DNA from: JBOGED01 sp050743625
Lineage (GTDB): Bacteria > Actinomycetota > Nitriliruptoria > Euzebyales > Egibacteraceae
DNA: 14,082 bases
Reading direction: 5' to 3'
Assembly: GCA_050743625.1 (NCBI GenBank)
Contig: JBOGED010000581.1
Span: 1-14,082, forward strand
Of this stretch, positions 6,663-14,074 are shown piece after piece. The notes below the pieces were generated by a model. The model did no database searches. It worked only from the letters and a program-made list of their open reading frames with translations, and was not told where the DNA came from. The position numbers were made by a program, and so were the translations under genes. Each line of letters opens with the position of its first letter. The stretch's first letter is position 1.

Positions 6663-7061
6663 AACACACGTCCGAAGCAGCATAGCGCCTCTACGGGGGA
6701 GTCACCTGCACCACCGATGCGATGCTGCGGAGCCGCTCCCTAGCCCGTGGCCTTCTGGGGGATGTCTCCCATCCCTGTGGTACTACGCCGATATCCGGTC
6801 CGTCGCGTCCGTCGAGATGGGCGTTCTCACGGGAAGGAGCGGCTCTGGAGAACATCTTCGCCTTGCTACGGGACACATCTGGATCTCAGCACCCCCGGCA
6901 AATCCCGAGTGGGTTGGGGAGATCATCAACAAGCACCGTGGCGGATAGCCGTCCACCGCCAGATTCCTACGTATACGTAGGAATCCTGTAGCCGATCATC
7001 CTTGCCCGGGTCCGCGGGGCTACGGGCGTGGTTGGCCAAGGCGGGTCAATCTGCGTGGCGG
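6663..7061. other. Intergenic region between the antitoxin and uvrC
   Basis: About 400 bases hold the antitoxin upstream region, the 24-base palindrome at 6962-6985 and the uvrC upstream region. Short frames run through 6690-6990 on both strands, but none resembles a protein family I know and none has a convincing ribosome binding site. It may include degraded coding sequence of the inserted segment. Confidence 0.5.
6962..6985. repeat. Perfect 24-base palindrome, member of a dispersed repeat family
   Basis: GATTCCTACGTA and its exact reverse complement abut with no spacer, centred on CGTATACG (6970-6977). The stretch 6965-6990 matches 8991-9016, in the left arm of the inverted repeat after uvrC, at 22 of 26 positions. 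It is therefore part of a repeat family rather than a chance palindrome. Confidence 0.8.
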
Positions 7062-7090
7062 CTCTAGCATGGGCGCCGTATGCGGAATCC
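7062..7090 (+). repeat. Right direct repeat covering the uvrC promoter-like box and start codon
   Basis: This copy overlaps the functional uvrC start (ATG 7080) and matches 5628-5656 at 28 of 29 positions. Identity stops at base 7090, within the fourth codon of uvrC. Confidence 0.9.
7065..7070 (+). promoter_or_regulatory. Possible -10 box for a leaderless uvrC transcript
   Basis: TAGCAT lies nine bases before the uvrC ATG and there is no Shine-Dalgarno between them. A start site seven to ten bases after the box falls on or just before the ATG, as in leaderless actinobacterial mRNAs. No clear -35 box is seen. The same box is duplicated at 5631-5636. Confidence 0.35.
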
Positions 7091-8972
7091 GGCGCTGAGC
7101 TTTAAGCCTGACCCTGGCACGATCCCGACCGAGCCGGGGTGCTACTTGTGGCGTGATCGGCATGGGCGGGTGGTGTACGTCGGGAAGGCGAAGAACCTGC
7201 GGGCGCGGTTGTCCAGCTACTTCCAGTCGTGGTCGAACATCCACCAGCGGACGCGGGGGATGCTGGAGGTGGCGCGGAGCGTCGAGTGGATCGTGACGGG
7301 CAGCGAGGTCGAGGCGCTGCACCTGGAGTACAACCTGATCAAGGAGCACCTTCCCCGGTACAACGTCCGCTACACCGACGACAAGAGCTACCCCTACCTC
7401 GCCATCACGGTCCAAGAGGATGTGCCGCGCGCGATGGTGCGGCGCAACCCGCGCAAGGATGGCACTCGCTACTTCGGGCCGTATGCGCACGCGTACGCGA
7501 TCCGCGAGACGCTCGACCTGCTGCTGCGCGTCTACCCGGTCCGCACCTGCTCGCAAGGAGTCTTCGACCGGTGCAGGCGAGTCGGGCGGCCGTGCTTGCT
7601 GCACCACATCGGTCGATGCGCGGCGCCTTGCACGCTCAAGGTGAGCGAGGCGCACCACAGGGAGCTCGTCGAGGGGTTGATCGGCTTCCTGGAGGGCGAC
7701 ACCGAGGTCGTCATGGCCGAGCTAGCCGACCGGATGCGGGACGAGGCGAGCAAGCTGAACTACGAGGCCGCGGCCCGGATCCGCGATCAGCTCGAGGCCA
7801 TGCGCACGGCGCTGTCCAAGCAGATGATGGTGACGGCCCGGCCGGAGGACTTCGACGCGGTGCACCTGCACTCCGATGACCTGGAGGCCGCCTTCCAGGC
7901 CTTCTTCGTCCGCAAGGGTCGTGTGGTCGGCCGTAAGGGCTGGACCGTCGACCGAGTGGAGGACCTGGACATCCCCGCGCTGCTCACCCGCTTCCTGATC
8001 GAGCTGGCGATGGAGCGCGAGGAGGACCTGCCGCGAGAGATCCTCGTCCCGGTGGAGCCCGAGGACGTCGAGACGGTCGAGGAGCTGCTCACCGAGGTGC
8101 GCAAGCGGGGGTCCGTGAGGGTCCGGGTCCCCCAGCGTGGCGAGAAGCGGGCGTTCCTCGACACGGTGCGCGAGAACGCGGTCGAGGCGTTCCACCAGCA
8201 TCGGTTGAAACGGGCGAAGGACTTCAACGCGCGCAGCCAGGCGTTGACTGAGCTGCAAGAGGCGCTCGGCCTGCAAGAGGCGCCTCTGCGTATCGAGTGC
8301 TACGACATCTCGACGCTGCAGGGCACCAACTCGGTCGCGTCGATGGTGGTGATGGAGGACGGGCTGCCGCGCCGCGGCGAGTATCGACGCTTCCGGATCA
8401 AGGGGGTGGAGGGACAGGACGACTTCGCGATGATGCATGAGGTGATCACCCGCCGGTTCCGGCGCTTCCTGGACTCCTCCGCCCGCCCCGTCAGCGAGCG
8501 CCGCTTCGCCTACCCCCCGAACCTTGTGATCATCGACGGTGGCAAGGGTCAGCTGAATGCGGCACGGCGGGCGCTCGAGGACCTCGGCGTCGAAGGCGTT
8601 GACCTGTGCTCGCTCGCGAAGCGTCTTGAGGAGGTGTACCTGCCCGATAAGCCGGAGCCAGTGCTGTTGCCCCGATCGAGCGAGGCGTTGTACCTCATCC
8701 AGCGCATCCGTGACGAGGCTCACCGGTTCGCGATCACCTATCACCGGACGTTGCGGGGCAAGCAGATGACGGAGTCCGCCTTCGACGGGATTCCCGGTAT
8801 AGGCCCGGCGCGGAGGAAGGCCTTGCTCGACCGGTTCGGGTCGCTGAAGCGCGTGAGAGAAGCGACCGTCGAAGAGCTCACCGAGGCCGACGGGATCTCG
8901 CTGACGATGGCGCAACGGATCTACGACCACCTCCACCGGCCGGCCCCGCGTGAGACGGAGGTCGCACGATGA
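7080..8972 (+). CDS. uvrC: Excinuclease ABC subunit C (UvrC)
   Basis: UvrC makes the two incisions flanking a lesion in nucleotide excision repair, recruited by UvrB on damaged DNA. At 630 residues it has normal family length and full architecture. The GIY-YIG nuclease comes first, with GCYLWRDRHGRVVYVGKAKN near residues 19-38. A cysteine cluster follows at about 157-186 (TCS, DRC, PCL, RCAAPC), of the type that binds iron-sulfur. The UVR motif that binds UvrB is near 225 (LNYEAAARIRDQLEAM). The RNase H-like nuclease has RIECYDIS near 405, FRIKGVEGQDDFAMM, and IIDGGKGQLNAA. The helix-hairpin-helix DNA-binding region closes the protein (GIPGIGPARRKALL from 570, then ADGISLTMAQRIYDHL). It lacks a Shine-Dalgarno, and its start region is duplicated 1.4 kb upstream. 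It heads the conserved uvrC-rapZ-yvcK cluster. Confidence 0.97.
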   Translation: MRNPALSFKPDPGTIPTEPGCYLWRDRHGRVVYVGKAKNLRARLSSYFQSWSNIHQRTRGMLEVARSVEWIVTGSEVEALHLEYNLIKEHLPRYNVRYTDDKSYPYLAITVQEDVPRAMVRRNPRKDGTRYFGPYAHAYAIRETLDLLLRVYPVRTCSQGVFDRCRRVGRPCLLHHIGRCAAPCTLKVSEAHHRELVEGLIGFLEGDTEVVMAELADRMRDEASKLNYEAAARIRDQLEAMRTALSKQMMVTARPEDFDAVHLHSDDLEAAFQAFFVRKGRVVGRKGWTVDRVEDLDIPALLTRFLIELAMEREEDLPREILVPVEPEDVETVEELLTEVRKRGSVRVRVPQRGEKRAFLDTVRENAVEAFHQHRLKRAKDFNARSQALTELQEALGLQEAPLRIECYDISTLQGTNSVASMVVMEDGLPRRGEYRRFRIKGVEGQDDFAMMHEVITRRFRRFLDSSARPVSERRFAYPPNLVIIDGGKGQLNAARRALEDLGVEGVDLCSLAKRLEEVYLPDKPEPVLLPRSSEALYLIQRIRDEAHRFAITYHRTLRGKQMTESAFDGIPGIGPARRKALLDRFGSLKRVREATVEELTEADGISLTMAQRIYDHLHRPAPRETEVAR

Positions 8973-8983
8973 CATCTCGCCAG

Positions 8984-9077
8984 GCAGCTTTCCTCCGTAT
9001 CCGCAGGAATCCTGCAAGTCAAAACCAGCGGGCCGAGCGGAGGACGCAACAATCCTGCGTATACGGAGGAAAGCTGC
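8984..9077. repeat. Large inverted repeat between uvrC and rapZ
   Basis: The left arm (8984-9008, beginning GCAGCTTTCCTCCGTAT) pairs with the right arm (9053-9077) at 24 of 25 positions, the one mismatch being C9001 opposite the A of the palindromic CGTATACG core (9058-9065). About 44 bases separate the arms. Inside the left end, GCAGGAATCCTGC (9003-9015) is a second small palindrome. It is related to the palindrome at 6962. It starts 11 bases past the uvrC stop, so in RNA it would form a long stem that could terminate or protect the transcript, or it may be a small non-autonomous (MITE-like) insertion. Confidence 0.8.
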
Positions 9078-9114
9078 AGTGTGACCACCGGCCGCGTGGG
9101 GCGGGGGTCGCGAG

Positions 9115-9975
9115 GTGACGCCGGAGATCGTCATTATCACCGGACTGTCGGGCGCGGGGCTGACGACGGCGGCGAAGGTCATGGAGGACCTGGGGTACTT
9201 CGCCATCGACAACATCCCGCTCGCGTTGATCGAGCGGGTAGTCGACCTTGCGACGGCTCCCGGGTCGACGGTGGACCGCATCGCGCTCGTGCTCGACGTC
9301 CGGGGACGCCAGTTCTTCGGCGACCTGCGCAACACGATCAAGATGCTCGAGGAGCGGGGCCTGTCGGTTCGCGTGCTGTTCTTGGAGGCCTCCGACGAGA
9401 CCCTCGTCAAGCGGTATGAGCACGAGCGGCGGACGCACCCGCTGGCCCGGACCGATCGGGTGGCCGATGGCATCGTGCGGGAGCGGGCGCTGATCGCCGA
9501 CCTGCGGGCCGAGGCCGACCTGGTGATCGACACCACTGAGAGCAACGTGCACAAGCTGCGGGAGCGGCTCGTCGACGCCTTTGGTGACCCGGCGGATCAT
9601 GGCATGGTCGTCAACGTCATGAGCTTTGGCTTCAAGTACGGCACGCCGAGGGACGCCGACGTGGTGCTGGATTGCCGCTTCCTCCCCAATCCTCACTGGG
9701 TCGACGCGCTACGCCCGTTGACCGGCCTCGACGCATCAGTTCGGGAGTACGTGCTCGCCGACCCTCGGGCGCGCGAGCTCCTCGAGCGGATCAAGGCGCT
9801 CCTCGACCTCGTCGTTCCAGAGTCGACAGGCGCGGGGAAGCGCTACCTCACCATCGCCATCGGATGCACCGGGGGGAAGCACCGGTCGGTGGTGCTGGGC
9901 GAGCAGGTCGTCCAGCACCTGCGGGACCAGGACGTCGCCGTCCAGGTCGACCACCGGGATCGGCTGCGGGAGTAG
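9115..9975 (+). CDS. rapZ: RapZ-family nucleotide-binding protein (YvcJ type)
   Basis: RapZ/YvcJ proteins are P-loop proteins; in E. coli RapZ binds small RNAs controlling glucosamine-6-phosphate synthase, while the actinobacterial role is unsettled. The 286 residues include the P-loop region IITGLSGAGLTTAAK (7-21), YFAIDNIP, LVLDVRG, the central RYEHERRTHPLA, and the C-terminal VNVMSFGFKYGTP, DCRFLPNPHW and IAIGCTGGKHRSV signatures. The Walker A lysine or arginine is replaced by leucine (L16), which is unusual. GTG 9115 is chosen because it precedes the conserved strand directly; G-rich GCGGGGG lies about eight bases upstream. The gene stops four bases before yvcK. Confidence 0.95.
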   Translation: MTPEIVIITGLSGAGLTTAAKVMEDLGYFAIDNIPLALIERVVDLATAPGSTVDRIALVLDVRGRQFFGDLRNTIKMLEERGLSVRVLFLEASDETLVKRYEHERRTHPLARTDRVADGIVRERALIADLRAEADLVIDTTESNVHKLRERLVDAFGDPADHGMVVNVMSFGFKYGTPRDADVVLDCRFLPNPHWVDALRPLTGLDASVREYVLADPRARELLERIKALLDLVVPESTGAGKRYLTIAIGCTGGKHRSVVLGEQVVQHLRDQDVAVQVDHRDRLRE

Positions 9976-9979
9976 GCCG

Positions 9980-10957
9980 GTGGACGGCCCGACCATCGTG
10001 ACCCTGGGCGGGGGGACCGGCAGCTTCGTCCTGCTGTCCGGCTTACGCCACTACGTACGGAACCTCAGCGCCATCGTCGCGATGTCGGACGACGGCGGGT
10101 CGACCGGCATCCTTCGAGATGAGCTGGGCGCACTTCCACCAGGCGACGTCCGCCAGTGTCTCGTCGCGCTCTCGCGCTCGGCGCGCCTGCGGGACCTGTT
10201 CAACTACCGCTTCGACAAGGGCAGCTTGCGTGGCCACAGCTTCGGCAACCTGTTCCTCAGTGCCCTGGCCGACGTGACCGGCAGCTTCGAGGAGGCGGTG
10301 CGCGAGGCCGCGACCGTCCTGTCGATCGAGGGCAAGGTCATCCCCGTGACCACGCACAATGTGCGCCTCGTCGCGACGTTCAACGATGGCGCCGAGATCG
10401 TTGGCCAGCACAACCTGGCGTCGAGCAAGCTGAAACCAGGGGAGTTCTGGCTCTCGCTCGAGCCTCAAGTGGAGGTCAACCCCCGCGCCGCCGAGGCGAT
10501 CCGCTCCGCGGACATGGTCGTCGTCTGCCCGGGCAGCCTGTACGCGAGCGTGATCCCGCACTTCTTGGTGGCCGGAATGGGAGACGCCTTGCGGCACAGC
10601 TCCGCGACGAGGGTGTTCGTCGCCCCGCTGATGAACAAGGCCGAGCACACCGGCGGCTTCAAGGTCCACGACTACGTCGAGGTGGTCGAAGGCTACGTCG
10701 GGGCCCCAGTGTTCGACTACGTCATGTTCAACACGACCATGCCGCCGACACAGGTACTTGAGCGGTATCAAGAGGAGGGCGAGCCAGTCGGGTTCGACCA
10801 CCACGCGATGGCGAGGGCCCACTACACGCCAATCGGCGGTGACCTGCTCTCCCGCAACCTCGCAGAGGTCACCAAGGGTGACCTGTTACGGCGAACGTTG
10901 ATCCGCCACGACCCCGACCGCATCGCCCGCCGCTTGATGCAGCTGTACTGGCGTTAA
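9980..10957 (+). CDS. yvcK: YvcK/GlmR family (CofD-like) protein
   Basis: YvcK (GlmR) proteins bind UDP-sugars and link carbon metabolism to cell-wall precursor synthesis and cell shape; the fold is that of CofD. The 325-residue length is normal. Signatures are TIVTLGGGTGSF (5-16), AMSDDGGSTGILRDE, LPPGDVRQCLVAL, FNYRF, GHSFGNLFL, VPVTTHN-like VIPVTTHNVRL, and VVCPGSLYASVIPHFLV. The GTG at 9980 follows the rapZ stop by four bases, so the two are probably translated together. The next gene in most actinobacteria and in Firmicutes is whiA; here only 110 bases separate yvcK from gap, with no trace of it. Confidence 0.96.
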   Translation: MDGPTIVTLGGGTGSFVLLSGLRHYVRNLSAIVAMSDDGGSTGILRDELGALPPGDVRQCLVALSRSARLRDLFNYRFDKGSLRGHSFGNLFLSALADVTGSFEEAVREAATVLSIEGKVIPVTTHNVRLVATFNDGAEIVGQHNLASSKLKPGEFWLSLEPQVEVNPRAAEAIRSADMVVVCPGSLYASVIPHFLVAGMGDALRHSSATRVFVAPLMNKAEHTGGFKVHDYVEVVEGYVGAPVFDYVMFNTTMPPTQVLERYQEEGEPVGFDHHAMARAHYTPIGGDLLSRNLAEVTKGDLLRRTLIRHDPDRIARRLMQLYWR

Positions 10958-10966
10958 CGTGTGCGC

Positions 10967-10993
10967 TTCCGTCAGGCGGCGCTCGGGTAGAGT
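10967..10993 (+). promoter_or_regulatory. Possible promoter of the gap-pgk-tpiA operon
   Basis: TAGAGT (10988-10993) is a reasonable -10 box, with CTTCCG or TTCCGT 15-16 bases upstream as a weak -35. It lies in the only sizeable gap of the housekeeping block, so a separate transcript for the glycolytic genes is plausible. A purine-rich GAGGAGGGG at 11003-11011 has no start codon at the right distance. Confidence 0.35.
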
Positions 10994-11067
10994 GCCTACT
11001 CCGAGGAGGGGTAGGGACACGCATCGTCGACCCCAGCCGTATGTCACGACCGGAAGCGAGCGCCGTT

Positions 11068-12075
11068 ATGAGTATTCGTGTGGGGATCAATGGCTTTGGG
11101 CGCATCGGGCGCAACTTCTTGCGTGCCAACAGAGCGCATGGGTCCGATCTCGAGATCGTCGCCGTCAACGACCTGACCGACAATAAGACCTTGGCCCACC
11201 TACTGCGCTATGACAGCGTGCATGGCCGGTTCCCCGGTTCGGTCGAGCTGAACGACCAGGGCTTCATTGTCGACGGCAAGCAGATCGTCGTGCTTTCTGA
11301 GCGCAATCCCGCCGACCTGCCCTGGAAGGACCTCGGAGCGGACATCGTCATCGAGTCCACCGGGTTCTTCACGAAGAGGGAAAAGGCCGCCCTGCACTTG
11401 GAGGGGGGTGCCCGCAAGGTGATCATCTCCGCACCCGCCAAGGACGAGGACGTCACGATCGTGATGGGCGTCAACCAGGACCAGTACGACCCGGTGGCCC
11501 ACGACGTGATCAGCAACGCGAGCTGCACGACGAACAGCGTCGTGCCGATGTCCAAGGTCCTGGACGACGCCTTCGGGATCGAGCAGGGCTTCATGACGAC
11601 CGTCCACGCGTACACGAACGACCAGGGCAGCCAGGACCAGCCGCACTCCGACCTGCGGCGTGCTCGTGCCGCCGCGGTGTCGATCATTCCGACCTCCACC
11701 GGCGCCGCGAAAGCCGCGTCGCTTGCCCTCCCGCAGCTCGAGGGCCGTCTCGACGGCCTGTCGCTGCGTGTGCCGATCCCCGACGGGTCGATTACCGACC
11801 TCGTCGTGACCCTCGGCCGGGAAGCCACGATCGCCGACGTCAACGGTGCGTTCGAAGCCGCGGCCCAGGGTCCCATGAAGGGGATCATCGAGTACTCCAC
11901 GGACCCATTGGTGTCCGCGGACATCATCGGTAACCCGCACAGCTGCATCCTCGACAGCCTGTCGACGATGGCGAGCGGCCGGATGATCAAGGTGCTGGGC
12001 TGGTACGACAACGAGTGGGGTTACTCCTGCCGGCTTGTCGACCTCGCGCAGTTCGTAGGGTCCTCACTCTCGTGA
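11068..12075 (+). CDS. gap: Glyceraldehyde-3-phosphate dehydrogenase, type I
   Basis: The enzyme oxidises glyceraldehyde 3-phosphate to 1,3-bisphosphoglycerate with NAD+ in glycolysis. The 335 residues have the Rossmann start IRVGINGFGRIGRNFL, an aspartate after the second strand (AVNDLTD) favouring NAD over NADP, and the active site SNASCTTN with C153. H180 in TTVHAYTNDQ is 27 residues on, the spacing usual in the family. WYDNEWGYSCRLVDL closes the protein. ATG 11068 is chosen over an in-frame upstream ATG at 11041 because family members begin with M-[ST]-I-R-V-G-I-N-G. After the active site it reads NSVVPM where NCLAPM is common. Its stop overlaps the pgk start by four bases (GTGA). Confidence 0.97.
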   Translation: MSIRVGINGFGRIGRNFLRANRAHGSDLEIVAVNDLTDNKTLAHLLRYDSVHGRFPGSVELNDQGFIVDGKQIVVLSERNPADLPWKDLGADIVIESTGFFTKREKAALHLEGGARKVIISAPAKDEDVTIVMGVNQDQYDPVAHDVISNASCTTNSVVPMSKVLDDAFGIEQGFMTTVHAYTNDQGSQDQPHSDLRRARAAAVSIIPTSTGAAKAASLALPQLEGRLDGLSLRVPIPDGSITDLVVTLGREATIADVNGAFEAAAQGPMKGIIEYSTDPLVSADIIGNPHSCILDSLSTMASGRMIKVLGWYDNEWGYSCRLVDLAQFVGSSLS

Positions 12076-13271
12076 CGCAACCGGAAGGCGCCGTCCCCGG
12101 CTTGGACGAGTTGGGTGCGACCGGGCAGCGCGTGCTCGTGCGCGCGGACCTTAACGTCCCGCTCGACGGTCGCCGGATCGCCGACGAGCTCCGGATCGTC
12201 GAGTCGCTGCCGACTGTTCGCCACTTGCGTGAGGCTGGCGCCCGCGTCGTGCTGATGAGCCACCTCGGGCGGCCGAAGGGAAAGGTGGTGGACGACCTCC
12301 GGCTCGCCCCGGTCGCCGCGCGTCTTTCGGAGCTTCTCGGCGTCGAGGTGGCCGCGCCGCGGGACGTCACCGGTGGCGAGGCGCGATCCGTGGTCGCAAA
12401 GATGCAGGATGGCGACGTCGCGCTGCTGGAGAACCTGCGGTTCGACCCGGGGGAGGAGGCGAACGACGCCACCTTCGCTCGGGCGCTCGCGGATCTCGGG
12501 GACGCCTATGTCGACGACGCCTTCGGAGCCGCTCATCGCGCGCACGCGAGTGTGGTGGGGATTCCACAGGTGCTGGAGCAGGCGGTCGCTGGCGAGCTGA
12601 TGGCCAAGGAGTTGGCCGCCCTGTCCCGGCTGATGGAAACGCCGGAGCGTCCGTTCACCGCGATCCTGGGCGGCGCGAAGGTCTCGGACAAGCTTGGGGT
12701 GATCGAGAACCTGCTGGGCAGGATCGATCGCCTGCTCGTCGGTGGCGCGATGTGTTTCACGTTCCTCGCCGCGACCGGCGCGAGGGTCGGCTCCAGCCGC
12801 ATCGAGCAGGATCAGCTCGATACCGTCGCCCAGCTCATAGGTAAGGCCGAGCAGAGTGGCGTCGAGTTGCTCCTGCCCGTGGACATCGTGGCGGCTGAGG
12901 CGTTCGATGCCGACGCCGACCATTGGCGTGTCTCCGCCGATGCCATCGACGACGGCTTGATGGGCCTCGATGTTGGTGAAGAGACGGTCAACCGGTTCGC
13001 TGGCGCGATCGGCGACTCGCGGACGGTCTTGTGGAACGGTCCGATGGGAGTGTTCGAGTGGGAGGCGTTCGCCGCCGGCACCGAGGGTGTCGCTCGTGCG
13101 GTCGCCGCCTGCTCCGGCTATACGGTCATCGGCGGAGGCGACAGCGCTGCCGCGATCCGCCGCCTCGGCCTGGCAGACCAGGTCAGCCATCTCTCCACTG
13201 GAGGCGGTGCCTCGCTGGAGTTCCTCGCCGGCGTCGATCTCCCCGGTGTGGCGGTCTTGAGAAGGGAGTAG
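12072..13271 (+). CDS. pgk: Phosphoglycerate kinase
   Basis: Transfers the acyl phosphate of 1,3-bisphosphoglycerate to ADP, the first ATP-yielding step of glycolysis. The 399-residue protein has VLVRADLNVPLDG, MSHLGRPKG, LLENLRFDPGEE, DAFGAAHRAHAS, AILGGAKVSDKLGVIENLL, LWNGPMGVFE and the nucleotide-binding VIGGGDSAAA and STGGGASLEFLAG. All substrate-binding arginines and glycine motifs appear intact. GTG 12072 overlaps the gap stop; the frame is open further upstream to 12015, but that part is antisense-free overlap with gap and unlike the family. It has no Shine-Dalgarno of note, so translation probably depends on coupling to gap. Confidence 0.97.
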   Translation: MTQPEGAVPGLDELGATGQRVLVRADLNVPLDGRRIADELRIVESLPTVRHLREAGARVVLMSHLGRPKGKVVDDLRLAPVAARLSELLGVEVAAPRDVTGGEARSVVAKMQDGDVALLENLRFDPGEEANDATFARALADLGDAYVDDAFGAAHRAHASVVGIPQVLEQAVAGELMAKELAALSRLMETPERPFTAILGGAKVSDKLGVIENLLGRIDRLLVGGAMCFTFLAATGARVGSSRIEQDQLDTVAQLIGKAEQSGVELLLPVDIVAAEAFDADADHWRVSADAIDDGLMGLDVGEETVNRFAGAIGDSRTVLWNGPMGVFEWEAFAAGTEGVARAVAACSGYTVIGGGDSAAAIRRLGLADQVSHLSTGGGASLEFLAGVDLPGVAVLRRE

Positions 13272-13274
13272 CGC

Positions 13275-14048
13275 GTGGCGCGGAAGCCGCTGATCGCGGG
13301 TAACTGGAAGATGCATTGCAATCACCTCGAGGCCATCAGCCTCGTCCAGCAGCTCGCCTATCATCTCGACCCGCGCGATTACGCGGTGTCCAACATCGCG
13401 GTGATCCCGCCGTTCACGGCGCTTCGGCCGATCCAGACGCTGATCCAAAGCGACCGGCTGGAGCTCAGCCTTGGCGCTCAGAACTGCCACTGGGAGGAGG
13501 CGGGCGCGTTCACCGGGGAGGTGAGCCCGCTGATGCTCGCCAAGCTCGACTGCCGGTACGTGATCTGCGGTCACTCCGAGCGGCGGACGTTGTTCGGCGA
13601 GTCGGACGAGGTCGTCAACCGCAAGGTTCGTGCGGTCCTCGCACAGGGAATGACCCCAATTCTGTGCGTCGGCGAGACGCTCGAACAACGGCAGGCCGGC
13701 CAGGCCGAGAAGGTGGTCGTCACCCAGCTGGACGGTAGCTTGCGTGACGTGCCCACTGCCCAGGTCGCCGGCATGGTCGTCGCGTACGAGCCCATCTGGG
13801 CGATCGGCACCGGGCGGACCGCCACGGACGAGGACGCGAACGAGATGTGCGCCCTCGTCCGCCGCTGGGTCGCTGAGCGCCACGGAGGCGAGCCCGCCGA
13901 GTCCGTTCGCGTCCAGTACGGCGGCAGCGTAAAGCCGGGCAACGCCGCCGGCCTCATGCGCCAACCGGAGATCGACGGCGCCCTGGTAGGCGGCGCAAGC
14001 CTTGACCCCGAGGACTTCGCGGTCATCTGCCGCCACCACCGGCGGTAA
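13275..14048 (+). CDS. tpiA: Triosephosphate isomerase
   Basis: Interconverts dihydroxyacetone phosphate and glyceraldehyde 3-phosphate. The 257 residues carry the full catalytic set: N10 and K12 in AGNWKMH, H100 in CGHSERR, and E172 in AYEPIWAIGTGRTAT, whose last part is the flexible loop closing over the substrate. YGGSVKPGN near the C-terminus binds the phosphate. GTG 13275 begins four bases after the pgk stop and is served by GAAGGGAG inside the end of pgk, so the genes form one operon. secG usually follows in actinobacteria; only 34 bases remain in the window and none of it is visible. Confidence 0.97.
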   Translation: MARKPLIAGNWKMHCNHLEAISLVQQLAYHLDPRDYAVSNIAVIPPFTALRPIQTLIQSDRLELSLGAQNCHWEEAGAFTGEVSPLMLAKLDCRYVICGHSERRTLFGESDEVVNRKVRAVLAQGMTPILCVGETLEQRQAGQAEKVVVTQLDGSLRDVPTAQVAGMVVAYEPIWAIGTGRTATDEDANEMCALVRRWVAERHGGEPAESVRVQYGGSVKPGNAAGLMRQPEIDGALVGGASLDPEDFAVICRHHRR

Positions 14049-14074
14049 GCGGCAGTTGTGTGCTGGATACGCGA

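Larger units (their letters stand above)
5657..7090. mobile_element. Putative 1.4 kb insertion at the 5' end of uvrC carrying a toxin-antitoxin module
   Basis: The segment plus one repeat copy is 1,434 bases. It is bounded by the direct repeats at 5628-5656 and 7062-7090 and holds a PIN-like toxin gene, its antitoxin, a hairpin and a 24-base palindrome. The geometry is what integration at an attachment-like site overlapping the uvrC start would leave, with the right repeat rebuilding promoter and start codon. No integrase or transposase is present, so the element would have moved in trans or has lost its enzyme. Simple segmental duplication of the uvrC leader is the main alternative. Confidence 0.45.

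Noticed and set aside
6690..6990. Small genes upstream of uvrC
   Set aside because: Several short frames on both strands lack ribosome binding sites and known domains; I could not support any as a gene.
7722..9554. 610-codon open frame on the - strand opposite uvrC and rapZ
   Set aside because: Shadow of uvrC and rapZ; it spans the intergenic inverted repeat and has no recognisable domain.
12021..14039. 672-codon open frame on the - strand opposite pgk and tpiA
   Set aside because: It mirrors two intact enzymes with all catalytic motifs. Long antisense frames are expected in GC-rich DNA, and its translation resembles no family.
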